Assembly (NCBI RefSeq): GCF_029931775.1
Contig: NC_079321.1
Location: 17,132,501 to 17,196,500, forward strand
Source: Euleptes europaea
Lineage: Eukaryota > Chordata > Lepidosauria > Squamata > Sphaerodactylidae
Length of the DNA: 64,000 bases
Reading direction: 5' to 3'
Of this stretch, positions 43,278 to 55,860 are shown in pieces (position 1 is the stretch's first letter; each line of letters begins with the position of its first letter). Below the pieces are notes generated by a model that saw only the letters and a list, made by a program, of their open reading frames with translations, was not told where the DNA came from and made no database searches. The position numbers and the translations under genes were made by a program.

Positions 43278-45707
43278 AAGGCCAGCTTATATGCACACAC
43301 CATGGCCTACACTGGTTTGGAGGATTTGCGGAAAGGCCAGGTAAGGGACATCCTTTCAGAAAGACGATATTTTTCCACATACCATGGGTCAGGAGGGGCT
43401 CCCCCTGATTTTACAGACTTTACTTATTTGTGACGAATGCATTCCCAGGCGAGTGACCTGCTGTACTAGTACAGGGAATAATCTTTATGGTTTTCACAAG
43501 AGGGAACAGCTGTTTATGACCTCCTTTCTTTAGAAACTCTTGAGATTTGTGGCTGCCTATTACGCAAGGCATGTTTTCCTTTTGTTTTTTAAAAAAACTG
43601 AGTTGGGTCTTTTATACTTCACTGGACCATGAAGGCTGGAAAAGCCATCTGTATAAATTTGAAATCCTGTTCAAAGGGAACCACTGGCCCACAAAAAGCA
43701 AACAAACTAAAGGCCGATTCTCCTTATGATGTGGCTATTAAAGAGAAATCACAGTGTGGATAGAGCAACATCATCACCCCCTCGCACACTGTGTTTGTTC
43801 TGAGGGGGATTTTTCTTCTTTTATTTGTCCCCTTTCATCTTCCCTTTCGCGGTCTTTTCAACAGCAACCGAGAGCAAAAAATTTAAAAAGCTTTTTCCTG
43901 ACCTACGGAATGGCATTTATATCGGAGGCACAAAAGAGAGAGCCGCCTCTTAACAGTAAGGAAACAAGGCAAACTAGACTGTAAGGGGGGGAAAGTCTCC
44001 GTAAAAGAGGATTAAGCGTTATGCAGAACACTACAAAGGCCAAGAAGCAAAGGAAAGAAAAATCGAGCCCGCCTAGCTTTAACTCTGTCCTGACACAGGT
44101 TAAAAAAGCCTATAAACAGAAAGCTATTATGTTTTGGTCGCTTGCTCCATTCATTAATTGGATGTCACCTTTCAATTTCACAAATTAATAAATAACAGAT
44201 CAAGCAGGCTATGCTTTCAATTTACCCTCAACAAAATTTTGCCCAGATTATATTTAAAATATATTTTATTTTTCTATTTCAGATTTTGTATGCATTTTTT
44301 TCTTTAAAAACACAGATTGTTACAGAGTATTCCTGCTTCATTTATTAGTGGGGAGTCTGGTCTACTGTGCAGGCCACTGGATGTGAGAATTAAATATTTG
44401 TGCTTTTCTTAACGGTTTGACCTTCCGGTTTGTTATAAGCCTGTGGCGAAACGAAGCATTCGAAAGCAGCCTTTCTGCCATTCGTGTATCTGTGATGTTG
44501 AAGCATCAGATATTAAAGAACCATGCGCAGAATGGCAAAGAACTGAGACTTAAGGCACATTTCCAAAGAAGAGTGATCCTGCACTGGGGCGTCTGCCAAT
44601 TCCCCTGTCTCCTCCCCAAAATTCCTTCCTTCCTGTTTCTTCCCCACCTCCTCACACACACTGGCACCTCTTCTCCATCTTGCCACCATGAAGGAAGGAT
44701 GCATGTCCTGGATCTCCATCCTAGTTAGTTAGAATACATAGGCAACTATACTTTATCCTATCCAGAAATGGATTTCCTACAATAAATGAAGTATATTAGT
44801 TAAATAGACAAAAGGCTCCTAGCAATTTTGTTCCTGGCACACACAGAGGTTTGGATGGGCTTCTCTGGGCACAACAGCCTTTGTGCACTCTGCTAATTTA
44901 ACAGGGATTTGGGCATAACAAAGCCCTCACAATCCAACCCCAAGTGCCTCCAGAAATACAAACGAACCAACTATCAAGTCTCTAACTCTTTACCTTCAGC
45001 TGTTAAAGCTCTGACCGTTATTATTACCTCACAGAGCCTGCTCCATGAGGTGGCTTTAACCAGCATATGGATTGGCCCACTAATGTGGTGAGCCTCCATG
45101 CCTGAGCCAATCATTCCTGGTCATGGCATCCATGGCATCCACATGATGATCGAGGCAGTTGATGTGGTCACAGAGAAGAGTCCTGCATAATTTTACTTTG
45201 ATGCTCCTCTGTTTGGACTCTTCCACCTGCTGTAACCACTGCTGGTGGAAAACCCAATGCAGATATAATGCCAGGGGCCCCCAACTCAGACTATCAAGTG
45301 GCAACGCTCCTGTGTTCAAACAGATGAGAATACAGTACCTCCTCCATCGCTGGAAATGACAACAGAAAGAGCCAATCCAATAAGTGTGAGAAGGCTGCAG
45401 ACCCCTTAGGAGTAGACCTTCCTATAAAAGCACCAAGGTGGGACAAACTGGGCCTTCTACCAGTAAGGACCCAGAGTTTGCACCCATGGCCACCTGTATA
45501 GAAGGCAGAGAGGATGTTGAGCCCAACAGCACCATCGGGGGACAATTTCCCAGGCATCAGCCATTCAGCACAGAACAGAAGGGACCAATCACGCTACCTC
45601 CAATTCTCTAAAAGCCCTAAGCTTGAAGAATGATGCTTCAGCCTGGACAAGCCAAGCTGTGAACAGACAACATTTAAGCTTGCCCCTCTCTACTCTACCT
45701 GTTGGCT
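43278..45707. other. Single-copy sequence, about 2.4 kb nearly free of recognised repeats
   Basis: 44100-44560 is AT-rich with ordered complexity of the kind seen in conserved noncoding DNA. No coding frame with recognisable content was found. Confidence 0.35.
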
Positions 45708-45832
45708 TCCACCTTTATCCTCACAACCACCGACCCTGTGAGGTACAGAAAGCTTCCATGGCAGAGTAGGGATTCAAACCTGGGTCTCCTGGATCCTCGT
45801 CCGACACTCCAATCACTACACCATAGTGGCTG
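45708..45832 (-). repeat. CORE-type tRNA SINE (second type), tail missing
   Basis: Minus-strand head at the right (gccactatggtgtagtgatt) and CORE at the left. Confidence 0.75.
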
Positions 45833-45990
45833 TTTTTATGCTCTGGCTGGGTTTTCAATGCTGGGTTTTTAATAGTGGTTAATCTTTGATGGTTTTTATG
45901 CTGTTTTCTGCTTCATGTTTTACTTTGTAAACTGCCTCGAGCAGATACTCTAGAGAGGCAGCATTGACTGTTTCTAAATAAATAAATATA
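45833..45990 (+). repeat. LINE 3' tail of the AATA-tailed type
   Basis: ttgtaaactgcctcgagcag leads to gaggcagcattgac and then aaataaataaata. Confidence 0.55.
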
Positions 45991-46865
45991 GTGATTGGCA
46001 AAAGTTTGAACCTTAGCCTTGGCTGGTTTCCATCCAGCATTCCATCAACAATACACTGGACTCTATCATGTACCTACCACACCGGCAATGGCATAGCAAA
46101 GTCCGTGTCTAATTATGGATGAAATATATTACACTCAATTTGCTCTTTATTATCTGAATGTCAATATTAGGCCGGGTCTGACAAGGCGGACTGCAGCCAA
46201 TCTGATTTTTACAGACTGGCCTTTTGTGACTTCACTCATCCATGGCTGGGCTGTGGTTACCTAGGAAATAGACTTTCTGCTTCTGAAGGTCCCTGTCTCC
46301 GTTATGCTCTTTACATTATTTTTTTACTCATTGCTGTGAAAGTGAGAAACCAGATTTCAGGGAGCAAATATGTATGGTCTGGGAATTAATGTGACATCTC
46401 AAGCATCGGTCCACGACAAGAGAAGGTCTTAGCACGACAGCCGCACACACAAATATGGAGCTCCCTCTGCTAACACAGAAAAATGCAAAAAAACAAAAAA
46501 CGAGAGTGGGGTGGATCCACTGGTGGAAGAGGAAGAGGAGGGACATCATCCAATTCAATGCTTCACTACAGCCCTCGGTGTGGCTTTTTGACTGGGAGGG
46601 TTCCCTGGCCATTGGTAATGTCTTTCTCCAGATTACAGGGGTCTGCTGGGGGAAGGCAGGAAAACAGCTGCTTCCACCAGAGGAATGTCCACCGAATCCA
46701 TCCCAAACCTACAAAGAAAATGCAGGAGCCGCAGAACATGAGAAGGGACCCTTTAATAGTTTAGTTACTGTCTACAAAATAGAAAGCGGAGGTTATGAAT
46801 ACATGGATACCCTTCACAAGTATGAGCCATGTGGTGTAGTGCTTTGAGTATCGGACTAAGACCTC
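45991..46865. other. No recognised feature
   Basis: Single-copy. Frames at 46455-46847 lack known domains. Confidence 0.4.
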
Positions 46866-47460
46866 ACAGAATCATACAGTTGGAAGGGACCACCAGGGTC
46901 ATCTAGTCCAACCCCCTGCACAATGCAGGAAATTTACAACTATCTCTCCCACACATCCCCAGTGACCCCTACTCCATCCACAGAAGATGGCTAAGATGCC
47001 CTCCCTCTCATCATCTGCCTAAGGTCATAGAATCAGCATTGCTGACAGATGGCCATCTAGCCTCTTCTTTAAAACCTCCAGGGAAGGAGCACTTACCACC
47101 TCTCAAGGAAGTCTGTTCCACTGAGGAACCGCTCTGTTAGAAAATTCTTCCTAATGTCTAGACGGAAACTCTTTTGATTTAATTTTAACCCGTTGGTTCT
47201 GGTCCGACCTTCTGGGGCAACTGAAAACAACTTGGCACCATCTTCCATATGACAGCCCTACAAGTACTTGAAGATGGTTATCATATCCCCTCTCAGTCTT
47301 CTCCTCGTCAGGCTAAACATAGCCAGCTCCTTCAACCTTTCATCATAGGACTTGGTCTCCAGACCCCTCACCATCTTTGTTGCCCTCCTCTGGACACGTT
47401 CCAGCTTGTCTACATCCTTCTTAAATTCCGGTGCCAAACCTGAGAGATTCAGGTTCAAAT
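46866..47460 (-). mobile_element. CR1 LINE, C-terminal coding end and 3'UTR
   Basis: The minus strand encodes FKKDVDKLERVQRRATKM, then SYDERLKELAM and RGDMITIFKYL, the C-terminal CR1 reverse-transcriptase signature, followed by the 3'UTR to attctg at 46866. Confidence 0.9.
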
Positions 47461-47504
47461 GGATGAATAGGCAAGTAAACGGCAAGTTCTCACCTCGACC
47501 CGTA

Positions 47505-48480
47505 TTGGGATTAGTGCTCCTTAACTAAATGATCTGGAGTCAAGAGTAAGCAGTTATGTGGCCAAGTTTGCTGACAACTCTGTTAACATTTAGGACAGTA
47601 AACTTCAAATGAAGTCTGAAGTGCGCCAAAAGGAATGCTCCGGACTGGGTCAATAGGTAACTCAATGGCAAACTAGATTCAGTGTCTGGAAGTGCAAAGT
47701 AATGCATACTGGGAAAAAGAAAAATGTCAACCATGTACCTGCTGATGGGGGTGTAACTTGACTGTAGCCACCTAGCTCTTGGGATCACAATAAAAAGTGC
47801 ACTGAAAATGTCAGCTCAGTATGCAGTGATGATGAAAAAGGTAAGTCAAATGCTAGGAATTATCAGAAAAGGGAGTGAAAATAAAAATGTTGTCATTCCA
47901 CATTATAAAGGTTGTGGGGGGGGATGAATCCCTCTACAAACGAAACACTAGAACAATTTAACGAAAAATGACAGTTATTTTACGATTATATATCAATAAA
48001 TCCATAGACACTTTTAATATAGTATAAGAAGACAATCAATTAGTAGTCAGCCTACTAGTATTCAAGTATAATTACATGTTTAATCTCAAAGATGTTATAA
48101 TTAGCAAATGTTTATTTAAATTTGAAAGATTTCTTTTAAAAAAATTAATTTCTAGTTGAAACAATTATGTTTTTTTATTTATGTATATTGCAGGCGGATT
48201 ACTTTTTCCCTTCCCTTTCTTTCCTTTCTGTATCCTCTTATTAATAAAATAAAATAAAACATTATAAAAAATAAAGGTCGTGGGGTGTATTTAGGACCTA
48301 CTGCGAGTTCTGGTTTCCCCATCATAAACACAATATACCAGAGATGAAGAACGTATTGAAAAGGGCAACTAAAATTTTCAGGATGTTGAAGCATCTCCCC
48401 TTACAAAAGAAAGTCTGAGCAAGGTAGGCTTAAAATTATGATGACCTCAGTTTAGCTAGTTTAGTTACGCGTCTTACCAC
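47505..48480 (+). mobile_element. L3/CR1-like LINE, reverse-transcriptase C-terminal region, decayed
   Basis: Stretches such as tggaagtgcaaagtaatgca, gaaaatgtcagctcagtatg and aaaagggcaactaaaatttt match the recurring L3/CR1 coding segment. It is split by the insertion at 47920-48272. Confidence 0.65.
47920..48272 (+). mobile_element. L1-like 3' end inserted in the older LINE
   Basis: AT-rich, ending in an aaaataaaataaaac-type tail, with aaaggttgtgggg / aaaggtcgtgggg duplicated at 47907-47919 and 48273-48285. Confidence 0.6.
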
Positions 48481-48599
48481 CCAACAGATCTCAAGGCTGT
48501 GTACGAAATTAAAATGAGTACAGTTCATATAATGTGTGTACAAAAACTCTAGCCTGACTAAAAACACCACACAATACAACACAGGATGAAGCCATAAAG

Positions 48600-49171
48600 C
48601 AGGGCCCCCAAACCTTTTTGAACCTGTGGGCACCTTTGGAATTCTAACACAGCATGGTGGGTGCAGCTACAAAACGGCTGCTGCAGTTTACCTTCCGCAC
48701 ATAGTGAATTTCTGATGTGGCAGCTGCTGCCAAAGCAATGTTTTAAAAAATCTGCACAGGAGGAGGAGGAGAAGAAGTAGAGTAGAAGAAGAGTTGGTTT
48801 TCATATGCCAGCTTTCTCTACCACTTAAGGAAGAATCAAACCGGCTTACAATCACCTTCCCTTCTCCTCCCCACAACAGACACCCTGTGAGGTAGGTGCG
48901 GCTGAGAGAGCTCTAAGAGAACTGTGACTAGCCCAAAGTCAACCACCTGGCTTCATGTGTACAAATGGGGAAACCAACCCAGTTCACCAGATTAGCCTCC
49001 GTCGCTCATGTGGAGGAGTGGGGAATCGAACCTGGTTCTCCAGATTAGAGTCCACTGCTCCTAACCAAAGCCCCATGTGGCCCCCGCCCACTTTCTAAAA
49101 CATTTGGTGGACAACAGGAAAGGTGTTGGCAGGTGTCATAGTGCCCACAGACACGATGTTGGGAATACCTG
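48600..49171. mobile_element. Non-autonomous hAT element, about 570 bp with a SINE inside
   Basis: Ends cagggcccccaaac and gttgggaatacctg form diverged inverted repeats. CCATAAAG is duplicated exactly at 48592-48599 and 49172-49179. Confidence 0.85.
48775..49063 (-). repeat. Sauria-type tRNA SINE within the hAT element
   Basis: Long-form copy. The first bases of the tRNA head are missing at the right edge. Confidence 0.85.
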
Positions 49172-49179
49172 CCATAAAG

Positions 49180-49591
49180 CAACTAACATGAAAATAACCC
49201 AAATTGTAATGGGAATCAAAATACAAAATACAATAGTACCATAGATTCAACATCAATATTTCTAAGATGGTGTTTCACTGTTAAGTTACAGTCATATATG
49301 TTGACAATGTAAGTATACATTCAATCATAAATTCTCATGCTAATGTCATTAAACAACTCTTATCTTTCTTTACAGGAACAACATTCCTTGCATTCAACAC
49401 ATGTCAGGTTGAAGAGGAAGATGGCCGTTTCTGTTCTTATATCTTCATCCGTTCCTCTTCAATTACATATATTCTTAGTGTATGATCAATGGCCTGCAGC
49501 CTATAGTTTTGTACAGTCTCCTTTTATGTAGGTAGTGATCGTACTGCCTTAACAGGCTAGTTTCCTGCAATATACAGCATACTGGTTCCTA
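49180..49591. other. No recognised feature
   Basis: Single-copy sequence. Confidence 0.4.
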
Positions 49592-49843
49592 GCTAGAATC
49601 AAACTGGCATACAATCACCTTCCCCCTCCCCACAACAGACACCCTGTGAGATAGGTGGGGCTAAGAGAGCTGTGACTAGCTCAAGGTCGCCCAGCTGGCT
49701 TCGTGTGTAGGAGTGGGGAAACCAACCCAGTTCACCAGATTAACATTCGCCGCTCATGTGGAGGAGTGGGAATCAAACCCAGTTCTCAGCATTACAGTCC
49801 ACCGCTCCAAACCACCGTTCTTAACCACCACACCAAGCTGGCT
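49592..49843 (-). repeat. Sauria-type tRNA SINE, tail-truncated
   Basis: Head at 49815-49843. The pyrimidine tail is lost at the left. Confidence 0.83.
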
Positions 49844-50322
49844 GATGAAGATGTTCCAAGGCTTTCACCAGCCCTCTTTCTACGTATCCACTGCAGTTGT
49901 CCATTGCGGTTATTTAAACATTTATATTCCACTTTTATGCTACATCTCAAAGCAGTTGCTAAAATAAATGCAAAAATAAGATTTTAAACAATGAGACAAA
50001 CAGAACCATATACGATGCTCCAACGTCGTGGGCTGGCACTGGGTCCATTAGCTCAGCTCACTGAGGGCCACAGTCTGTGAGTCAAGGGCTAAAAGCCCCT
50101 TGGGTCTTGCCCTTCCACCTGTGCCTCTGGTCCTGCCCAGACTGAACAGAGGAAGAAGCAAAGCTCTGACTAGATCTCATTTGGCTGACAAAGAGATATT
50201 CCTAATACTTTAAAGGCAGCCCTACCTCAGAAAGGCAATATGAAAATTAAAAAGATGAGCTGTGTATAGAAAGTTAACTGAGACAAATTTGCTCTCTAAA
50301 ACACTATAACTGAGGCAGCAGG
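49844..50322. other. No recognised feature
   Basis: Includes a short tail-like cagttgctaaaataaatg segment. Otherwise single-copy. Confidence 0.35.
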
Positions 50323-50628
50323 ACGAAGAAGAAGAGTTGGTTTTTATATGCCGACTTTCTCTACCACTTAAGGGAGACTCAAACCGGCTCACAATCATCT
50401 TCCCTTTCCCTTCCCACAACAGACACCCTGTGAGGTAGGTAAGGCTGAGAGAGCGTGACTTGCCCAAGGTCACCCAGCTGTCTTCGTATGTAGGAGTGGG
50501 GAAACCAACCCAGTCCACAAGATTATCCTCCGCCGCTCGTGTGGAGGAGTGGGGAATCAAACCCGGTTCTCCAGATCAGGCTCCACCGCTCCAAACCACC
50601 GCTCTTAACCACCATACCACACTGGCTC
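50323..50628 (-). repeat. Sauria-type tRNA SINE, long form, full length
   Basis: Minus orientation with the cttcttcttcgtc tail at the left and gtgtggtatggtggttaaga head at the right. Confidence 0.9.
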
Positions 50629-51738
50629 TCCATACCAGATTCCATACCAGGAGAACCATACCAGATTCTGATCCCCACTTCTTAATACTTCAGTACTGTA
50701 TACGTTCACGGGAATAGTAATGCAGTCACATCCGCAACATTGCCCCGTAACACAGCCCTCTGCATAAGCTCAGATGGTTCCTACAATGCAGGCAGTTCCT
50801 GTAACTGCAATGTAGGAGCAGCAGGATTTCTTACACAACTCTTATTTCTAAAAGGGCTCAGATTTGCGCAGTGCTGCTAAGACAATCAATGGAGTGGTTC
50901 TTGCTGTAGAATAAGCACCAGTCCTCTGTGCTCCGCAGTGGCTGATTCACTGCCCGAAACCATTTTCATAGTCTAGTATTTTAAAAGGAAGGAGGTGAAA
51001 GGGATACGCACTCTGCCCCATTGATGCGAAAGCAGTTAAAAATGCCCACGAAGCAACGTTTTTGAATAATTAATCTCACCGGCAGTGGAAAAGAACCGAT
51101 GTGCTTAAATCAAGACATACGGATGAAAGCCACTTATTGTTAACACTCAGAGCCAATTAAGCTGAAAGGAACAGGGAGAGAAAAATTATGTGAAGCAGTT
51201 CTATTATATTTAATTAGTTGGTAAAACTCAGTGTAATATTTCAGTCCTCTTCAAATGTTACAATCACGCCTACCTACCGCGCATAATAGAAGCGTGAGCT
51301 GCCCATGATCCTCTTGATATGCGAGATTCTCCTGATGTGTGATATATGTAACATGCACCTATAGCCTTGGTACATGTGAACATGCAAATTGAAAAATCCA
51401 GTGGTCAGCCTGCATATCCCAGACCTGCACATGCATAGTCCAATGCCCCTGGTCATACAACATGGAAACCACATGCATTGGTTAGATCTATGCGCTGTTT
51501 GCAGGATCCTGGTACATGCAATTGTAGCATCTGAGATATCAACAAATATCAACAGCTTGTCGTTAATCTAGCAACCACCTTCCTATTCCAATCCTGGATC
51601 TGAAAGATCTGATCTAACATTAATGTAGCTAGATACAAGTCCAATAGCACCTTGTATATATATTATTGCATTGAAGAACTACCAAACTATGAACCACCTA
51701 TTGCAAGAGACTAACACAACTGATTAAGTCAAAGTCCA
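50629..51738. other. Single-copy sequence, possible conserved noncoding DNA at 51000-51270
   Basis: No repeat or exon was recognised. The 51000-51270 part has homeodomain-type taattaat words. Confidence 0.3.
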
Positions 51739-51949
51739 ACACATGAAGCTGCCTTATACTGAATCAGACCATTGGCCCATCAAGGTCAGTACTATCTACT
51801 CAGGCTGGCAGCAGATCTCCAAGATCTCAGGTAGATGGTCTTTCACACCACGTACCATCTGATTCTTTTAAACTGGAGATGCCAGGGACTGAACTTGGGA
51901 TCTTCTGCATGCCAAGTAGATGCTCTGCCACTGAGCCACAGCCCCCTTC
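51739..51949 (-). repeat. tRNA SINE with CR1-like tail, full length
   Basis: Head gtggctcagtggcagagcat on the minus strand and tail at 51739-51790. Confidence 0.88.
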
Positions 51950-52202
51950 TGACTGTAGCTCCTGCTCCCAGGAATTGAAAAAGGGTTTCCATCCCCAGGC
52001 AAAATGTGGTTTAAATAATCTCCCACCCCTAAAGTTAACTGAATCAATAAGGTCAGATAATTTTGACACCTGTCAAGAAGGATTCTGAAAGGTACTTCAG
52101 AGTGCATGGGTCAAACGGTTAGCAGGCTGGAAGTCAATCTGAATTCCCCATGAAAACGATCACTTTTAGGAGTAACTAATGGCCAAAGTAGAAATAATGG
52201 GG

Positions 52203-52390
52203 CAGGGCTGTAGCTGGGGGGAGGGGAGCAAGGAGGGCAGCCGCCACCCCTGTGGCATGCAGAGAGGGTGGCAGAACTGCCTCTCCTACAGGAGGAGCGG
52301 GTCAGGTAGGAGAGGCATTTCTGCCGCCCTCTGCATGCCACGGGGCGGTGGCTTCCCTCCTTGCCCCCCCCTTCCCCAGCTACGGCCCTG
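52203..52390. mobile_element. Palindromic hAT MITE, 188 bp
   Basis: CAGGGCTGTAGCTGGGG pairs with CCCCAGCTACGGCCCTG, and the arms continue to pair inward (gcatgcagagagggtggca / tgccgccctctgcatgc). TAATGGGG is duplicated exactly on both sides. Confidence 0.92.
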
Positions 52391-52398
52391 TAATGGGG

Positions 52399-52724
52399 AA
52401 CCGTTTGCTTTTATTCGAATCTGCCTGTTCACATGTCTATTAATTCAAGCAGAGGGTGGGGTGAGAGCTCTCTCTTTGTAACAAAAAAATGGAGCACGCA
52501 GGTGAGGGAAACTAAACCCTTGCTGTGCTCCACCGTTTTAAGCATTTTTTGACCAGCTCAGCTTATTTCTGGGATTGGTACCTGCGGAGAGAAAAATGAT
52601 CCCATCAATAAAACGCAGCAAGGTAAGTAGGGAGCAGGGTGCCGCTCCCCTCTCCTGTGAGTTCTTGTTTGTAAAAATGTATCCCTTACTCTTCCATTAC
52701 ACTTGAAGAGGTAGACTTGTGAAT
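52399..52724. other. No recognised feature
   Basis: Single-copy sequence. Confidence 0.4.
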
Positions 52725-52950
52725 AAGTGTGGTTTAGAGGTTAAGAGCGGCAGACTCTAATCTGGAGAACCGGGTTTGATTCCCCACTCCTCCACATGAA
52801 GCCTGCTGGGTGACCTGGGCCAGTCACAGTTCTCTCAGAACTCTCTCAGCCCCACCTACCTCCAAGGTGTCTGTTGTGGGGAGGGGAGGCAATTGTAAGC
52901 TGCTTTGAGATTCCTTAAGGAAGAGAGAAGCGGCGTATAAAACCCAACTC
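52725..52950 (+). repeat. Sauria-type tRNA SINE, short form, full length
   Basis: gtgtggtttagaggttaaga head, B box gggtttgattccc, CORE and gcggcgtataaaacccaact tail. Confidence 0.9.
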
Positions 52951-53073
52951 TAAATAGACGTGGATCTGGCTGTTGCATCTAGTGCAGCCCTTCAGCGATT
53001 TGTTTGGTCCGAAAGGTCCTGAGAACAGCAGCTCAGATCAACAACAGCTACAGGTTTAAAAATAATGACATTA

Positions 53074-53158
53074 CCATGCAATTCTGTGCAGTTACTCCAG
53101 TTTAACCCCACTGAAATGAATGGGTTTAGACTGGAGTAACTTTCCTTAGGATTGCACT
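53074..53158. repeat. Short palindromic MITE (TGCAATCCTA family)
   Basis: Well-paired arms: gttactccagtttaaccc with gggtttagactggagtaac. Confidence 0.78.
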
Positions 53159-54003
53159 TATTGTATAGAACCTGCCTGTCACCGTTACAATCAACACTTT
53201 TGCAAGCAGATAGAAAGGTACGATATACGAACAGAAGAGTCTTCGAATAAGCAACTTTTTCTGCAAAGGGGAGGAATGTGCGAGTTTTCTTTGCCAATAC
53301 ATAACAACAAAAAAGATAATTTTATTTCTACATTAACCCTGAGGTAGGACAAATTGAAAAGCAACTCTCACTCTTTGAATGTAGCATTCAAAAGCCATCG
53401 ACAGCACTGAGAGAAGATAAAATTGATTTTTTAAAACTGAAGAGCAAGGGAAGAAAAACAAGCTCTAACTCAACCAAGCCCCGTTCAAACAACTACCTGT
53501 GATGAGAACCCCTAACAAAGCAATTTAGTTCCACGTTGCAATGATGCATTTGTCATTCCAGAGGTCAGGTAAGCTTATCACTGTCCACTGGAGATTTACT
53601 GCCTCCAAAAGGTCTTGGCTTACCCTCTTTTCTCTTGGGTTCTTGAACTTCCTAGAAGCAAACAGGAATGTATTCAGGAACAACTCTAGGAAGCAAATTA
53701 CAACTTCTGCAAATTCTCAATAATACCAAGTCTACTTCATACTATACAATGATGTAGACCTTTTATTGAGAAAAGCCACCAGTCAGTCCCATTGGCTCAA
53801 ATTTTATATAAAATGTTTTGCTTGGACCATGGCCATTGCCAGAGCAGGATAAGAAAAATTCACACAGATGGACAGAGAAAAAGCCAGAAACAAAAAGAGA
53901 CCAAAGGTCTATTTACCCATTTCCCACAGCAGCCCATTAGATGCCTCAAGGAAGATCCCAAGCAGCTCATGAAGACAACAGCCCTCCCCTACAGTTAAAG
54001 GTC
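53159..54003. other. No recognised feature
   Basis: Single-copy sequence. Confidence 0.4.
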
Positions 54004-54110
54004 CCAGAAATACAGCAGTCTTGCGACACCTTAAAGGTGAGCAATTTTTTAAATTCTAGCATGAATCTTTGTGGATTAGAGTCCACTTTCTCAGATGCTT
54101 AAAGTGGGTT
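54004..54110 (-). mobile_element. Repeat end with hammerhead-like core, variant stem
   Basis: The minus strand has ctgagaa, the stem gtggactctaatccac, then aaag. It is the same layout as 55821, with a changed stem. Confidence 0.5.
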
Positions 54111-54400
54111 CTCTCTTAGGGCATTATACACACACACACACACAAATAAACAAGTGGAAGACCCACAAGCACTTGCAGATGGGAATCTGATTGCTCCATT
54201 CTGTCTCTCCCTCTTGCCTTTCCTCTTTGTGTCTCCCTAGTAGCGCATGCAGCACTTTTTCTGTTTCTCCACCTGGCGGCCTCTGCCCCCCACCATTCAC
54301 TCATTAAACCACTATTTTCTGTTCGTCTTCCCTATCTTCACCTTTCCCTTTTTACCTCCTCCGCCCACCAGGTTTACCTTCCCTTCCTCACATGAACAAA

Positions 54401-54608
54401 ACACATGAAGCTGCCTTATACTGAATCAGACCCTTGGTCCATCGAAGTCAGTATTGTCTACTCAGACCAGCAGCAGCTCTCCAGGGTTTCAGACGGAGGT
54501 CTTTCACATCACCTACTTGCCTAGTCCCTTTAAGTGGAAATGCCAGGGACTGAACGTGGGACCTTCTGCATGCCAAGCAGATGCTCTACCGATGAGCCAT
54601 GGCCCCTC
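54401..54608 (-). repeat. tRNA SINE with CR1-like tail, full length
   Basis: Head gccatggctcatcggtagag and tail at 54401-54450. Confidence 0.88.
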
Positions 54609-55019
54609 CTCCTATCTTTTACCCTTTCTGTCTGCCTCTCCCCACCCTCTTCTACACTGACACAAACTTGACGGAATCCTCAGCAATGTTGGGCGGGGGT
54701 TGCCTACCAGCTCCAAATATGGCAACTGTGATCTCACAATGTAGTCTTGTGACATCTCAGTGGCACTCTTTTTCTTAAAGAAGCAGACACTGCTTCTATG
54801 ATTTTTGGGTTTTCTAACCCCCATTTTTTATATATCATAGTGTGGCAAACCCAGGGCTTCCTCCAGGTTTGTAGAACATTACCTCCATCTTCCCTGGCCC
54901 TACCGTGTGTGTTTTTTAATCTACACAGGCCTGTTCAGAATTAGATATAACACACACACAAACACATAATTATGAATAACCTTGTATATAAGGACATCAG
55001 CTCAGTGAGAACACACTAA
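54609..55019. other. No recognised feature
   Basis: Single-copy with a (CA) stretch at 54950-54965. Confidence 0.4.
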
Positions 55020-55100
55020 ATGCATCTGAAGAAGTGGGTTCTAGTCCTCAAAAGCTCATGTTAAAATAAAACTTGCTAGTTTCTAAGGTCTCACATGACC
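55020..55100 (+). mobile_element. Repeat end with hammerhead-like core, degraded
   Basis: ctgaagaagtgggttctagt then cctcaaaagctcatg, with ctaaggtctcacatgac downstream. Confidence 0.5.
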
Positions 55101-55800
55101 CCTGTTTATTTCTGCATAGTAGAAGGGAAGGTCTATTTTATGCTATTTCAGCGTTGGTGTAGTTGGATTTGTGAACCATGGAACAACTTTATTATTAAAA
55201 TGTGAAGCATCTCTCTTCCAGTGTGGAAAACACCAAATGAACCATTTTTCTTTTTTCTCCCAATAAAGAGAAAAGGCTACTGTGTTTTCCAACATAAACA
55301 GCCCCAGGGTAGGAAAGAAGGTGATTGAGAGAAATTACATTCTAGAGACAAATAAATTATATTAGTAAGAGCAAGCTGCCCAGTAAAGAACACTTTAGGC
55401 TATGATGAACATCAAGACATATTAAATTATCCTTTAAAAATCAGGCCATGTATTTTTTTAAATAATCAAAAAACAGGTATTTAACTGATTTTACCATGGA
55501 TGCAAACCAAAACTACCCTATCAGTGTGTTTAAGAAAGGTGATTAGTTACCGGCACATGTACCTGTGTACACGATATTGTGACATGGCCTGAAATTTAAT
55601 CTGCCCTAACTTTAATTAAAAAAAACATCTGCACAGTGGCATTCTTATCAAAAATTTCAGATCCTGAGACAAGCCCTGCTCAGACAGAATGCTACATTTA
55701 ATTAACTTTCCTATCAGTTGGGGTGGGGAGGGTTGCTGCCTCATACCATACAGAGCACATTGCTAGATTTTAATAACACAGCTCTATCTGAAAACAAAAA
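55101..55800. other. Single-copy AT-rich sequence
   Basis: No repeat or exon was recognised. Confidence 0.4.
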
Positions 55801-55860
55801 AAATTTCTGGCAGGTTATGAGCTTTCGTGAGCTACAGCTCACTTCTTCAGATACAGCTAG
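55801..55860 (-). mobile_element. Repeat end with intact hammerhead-like core
   Basis: The minus strand reads CTGAAGA, then agtgagctgtagctcac (a 6-bp stem with a TGTA loop), then GAAAGC at 55821-55850. The core order and stem match the conserved parts of a hammerhead ribozyme. Flanking stems are not obvious. Confidence 0.6.
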
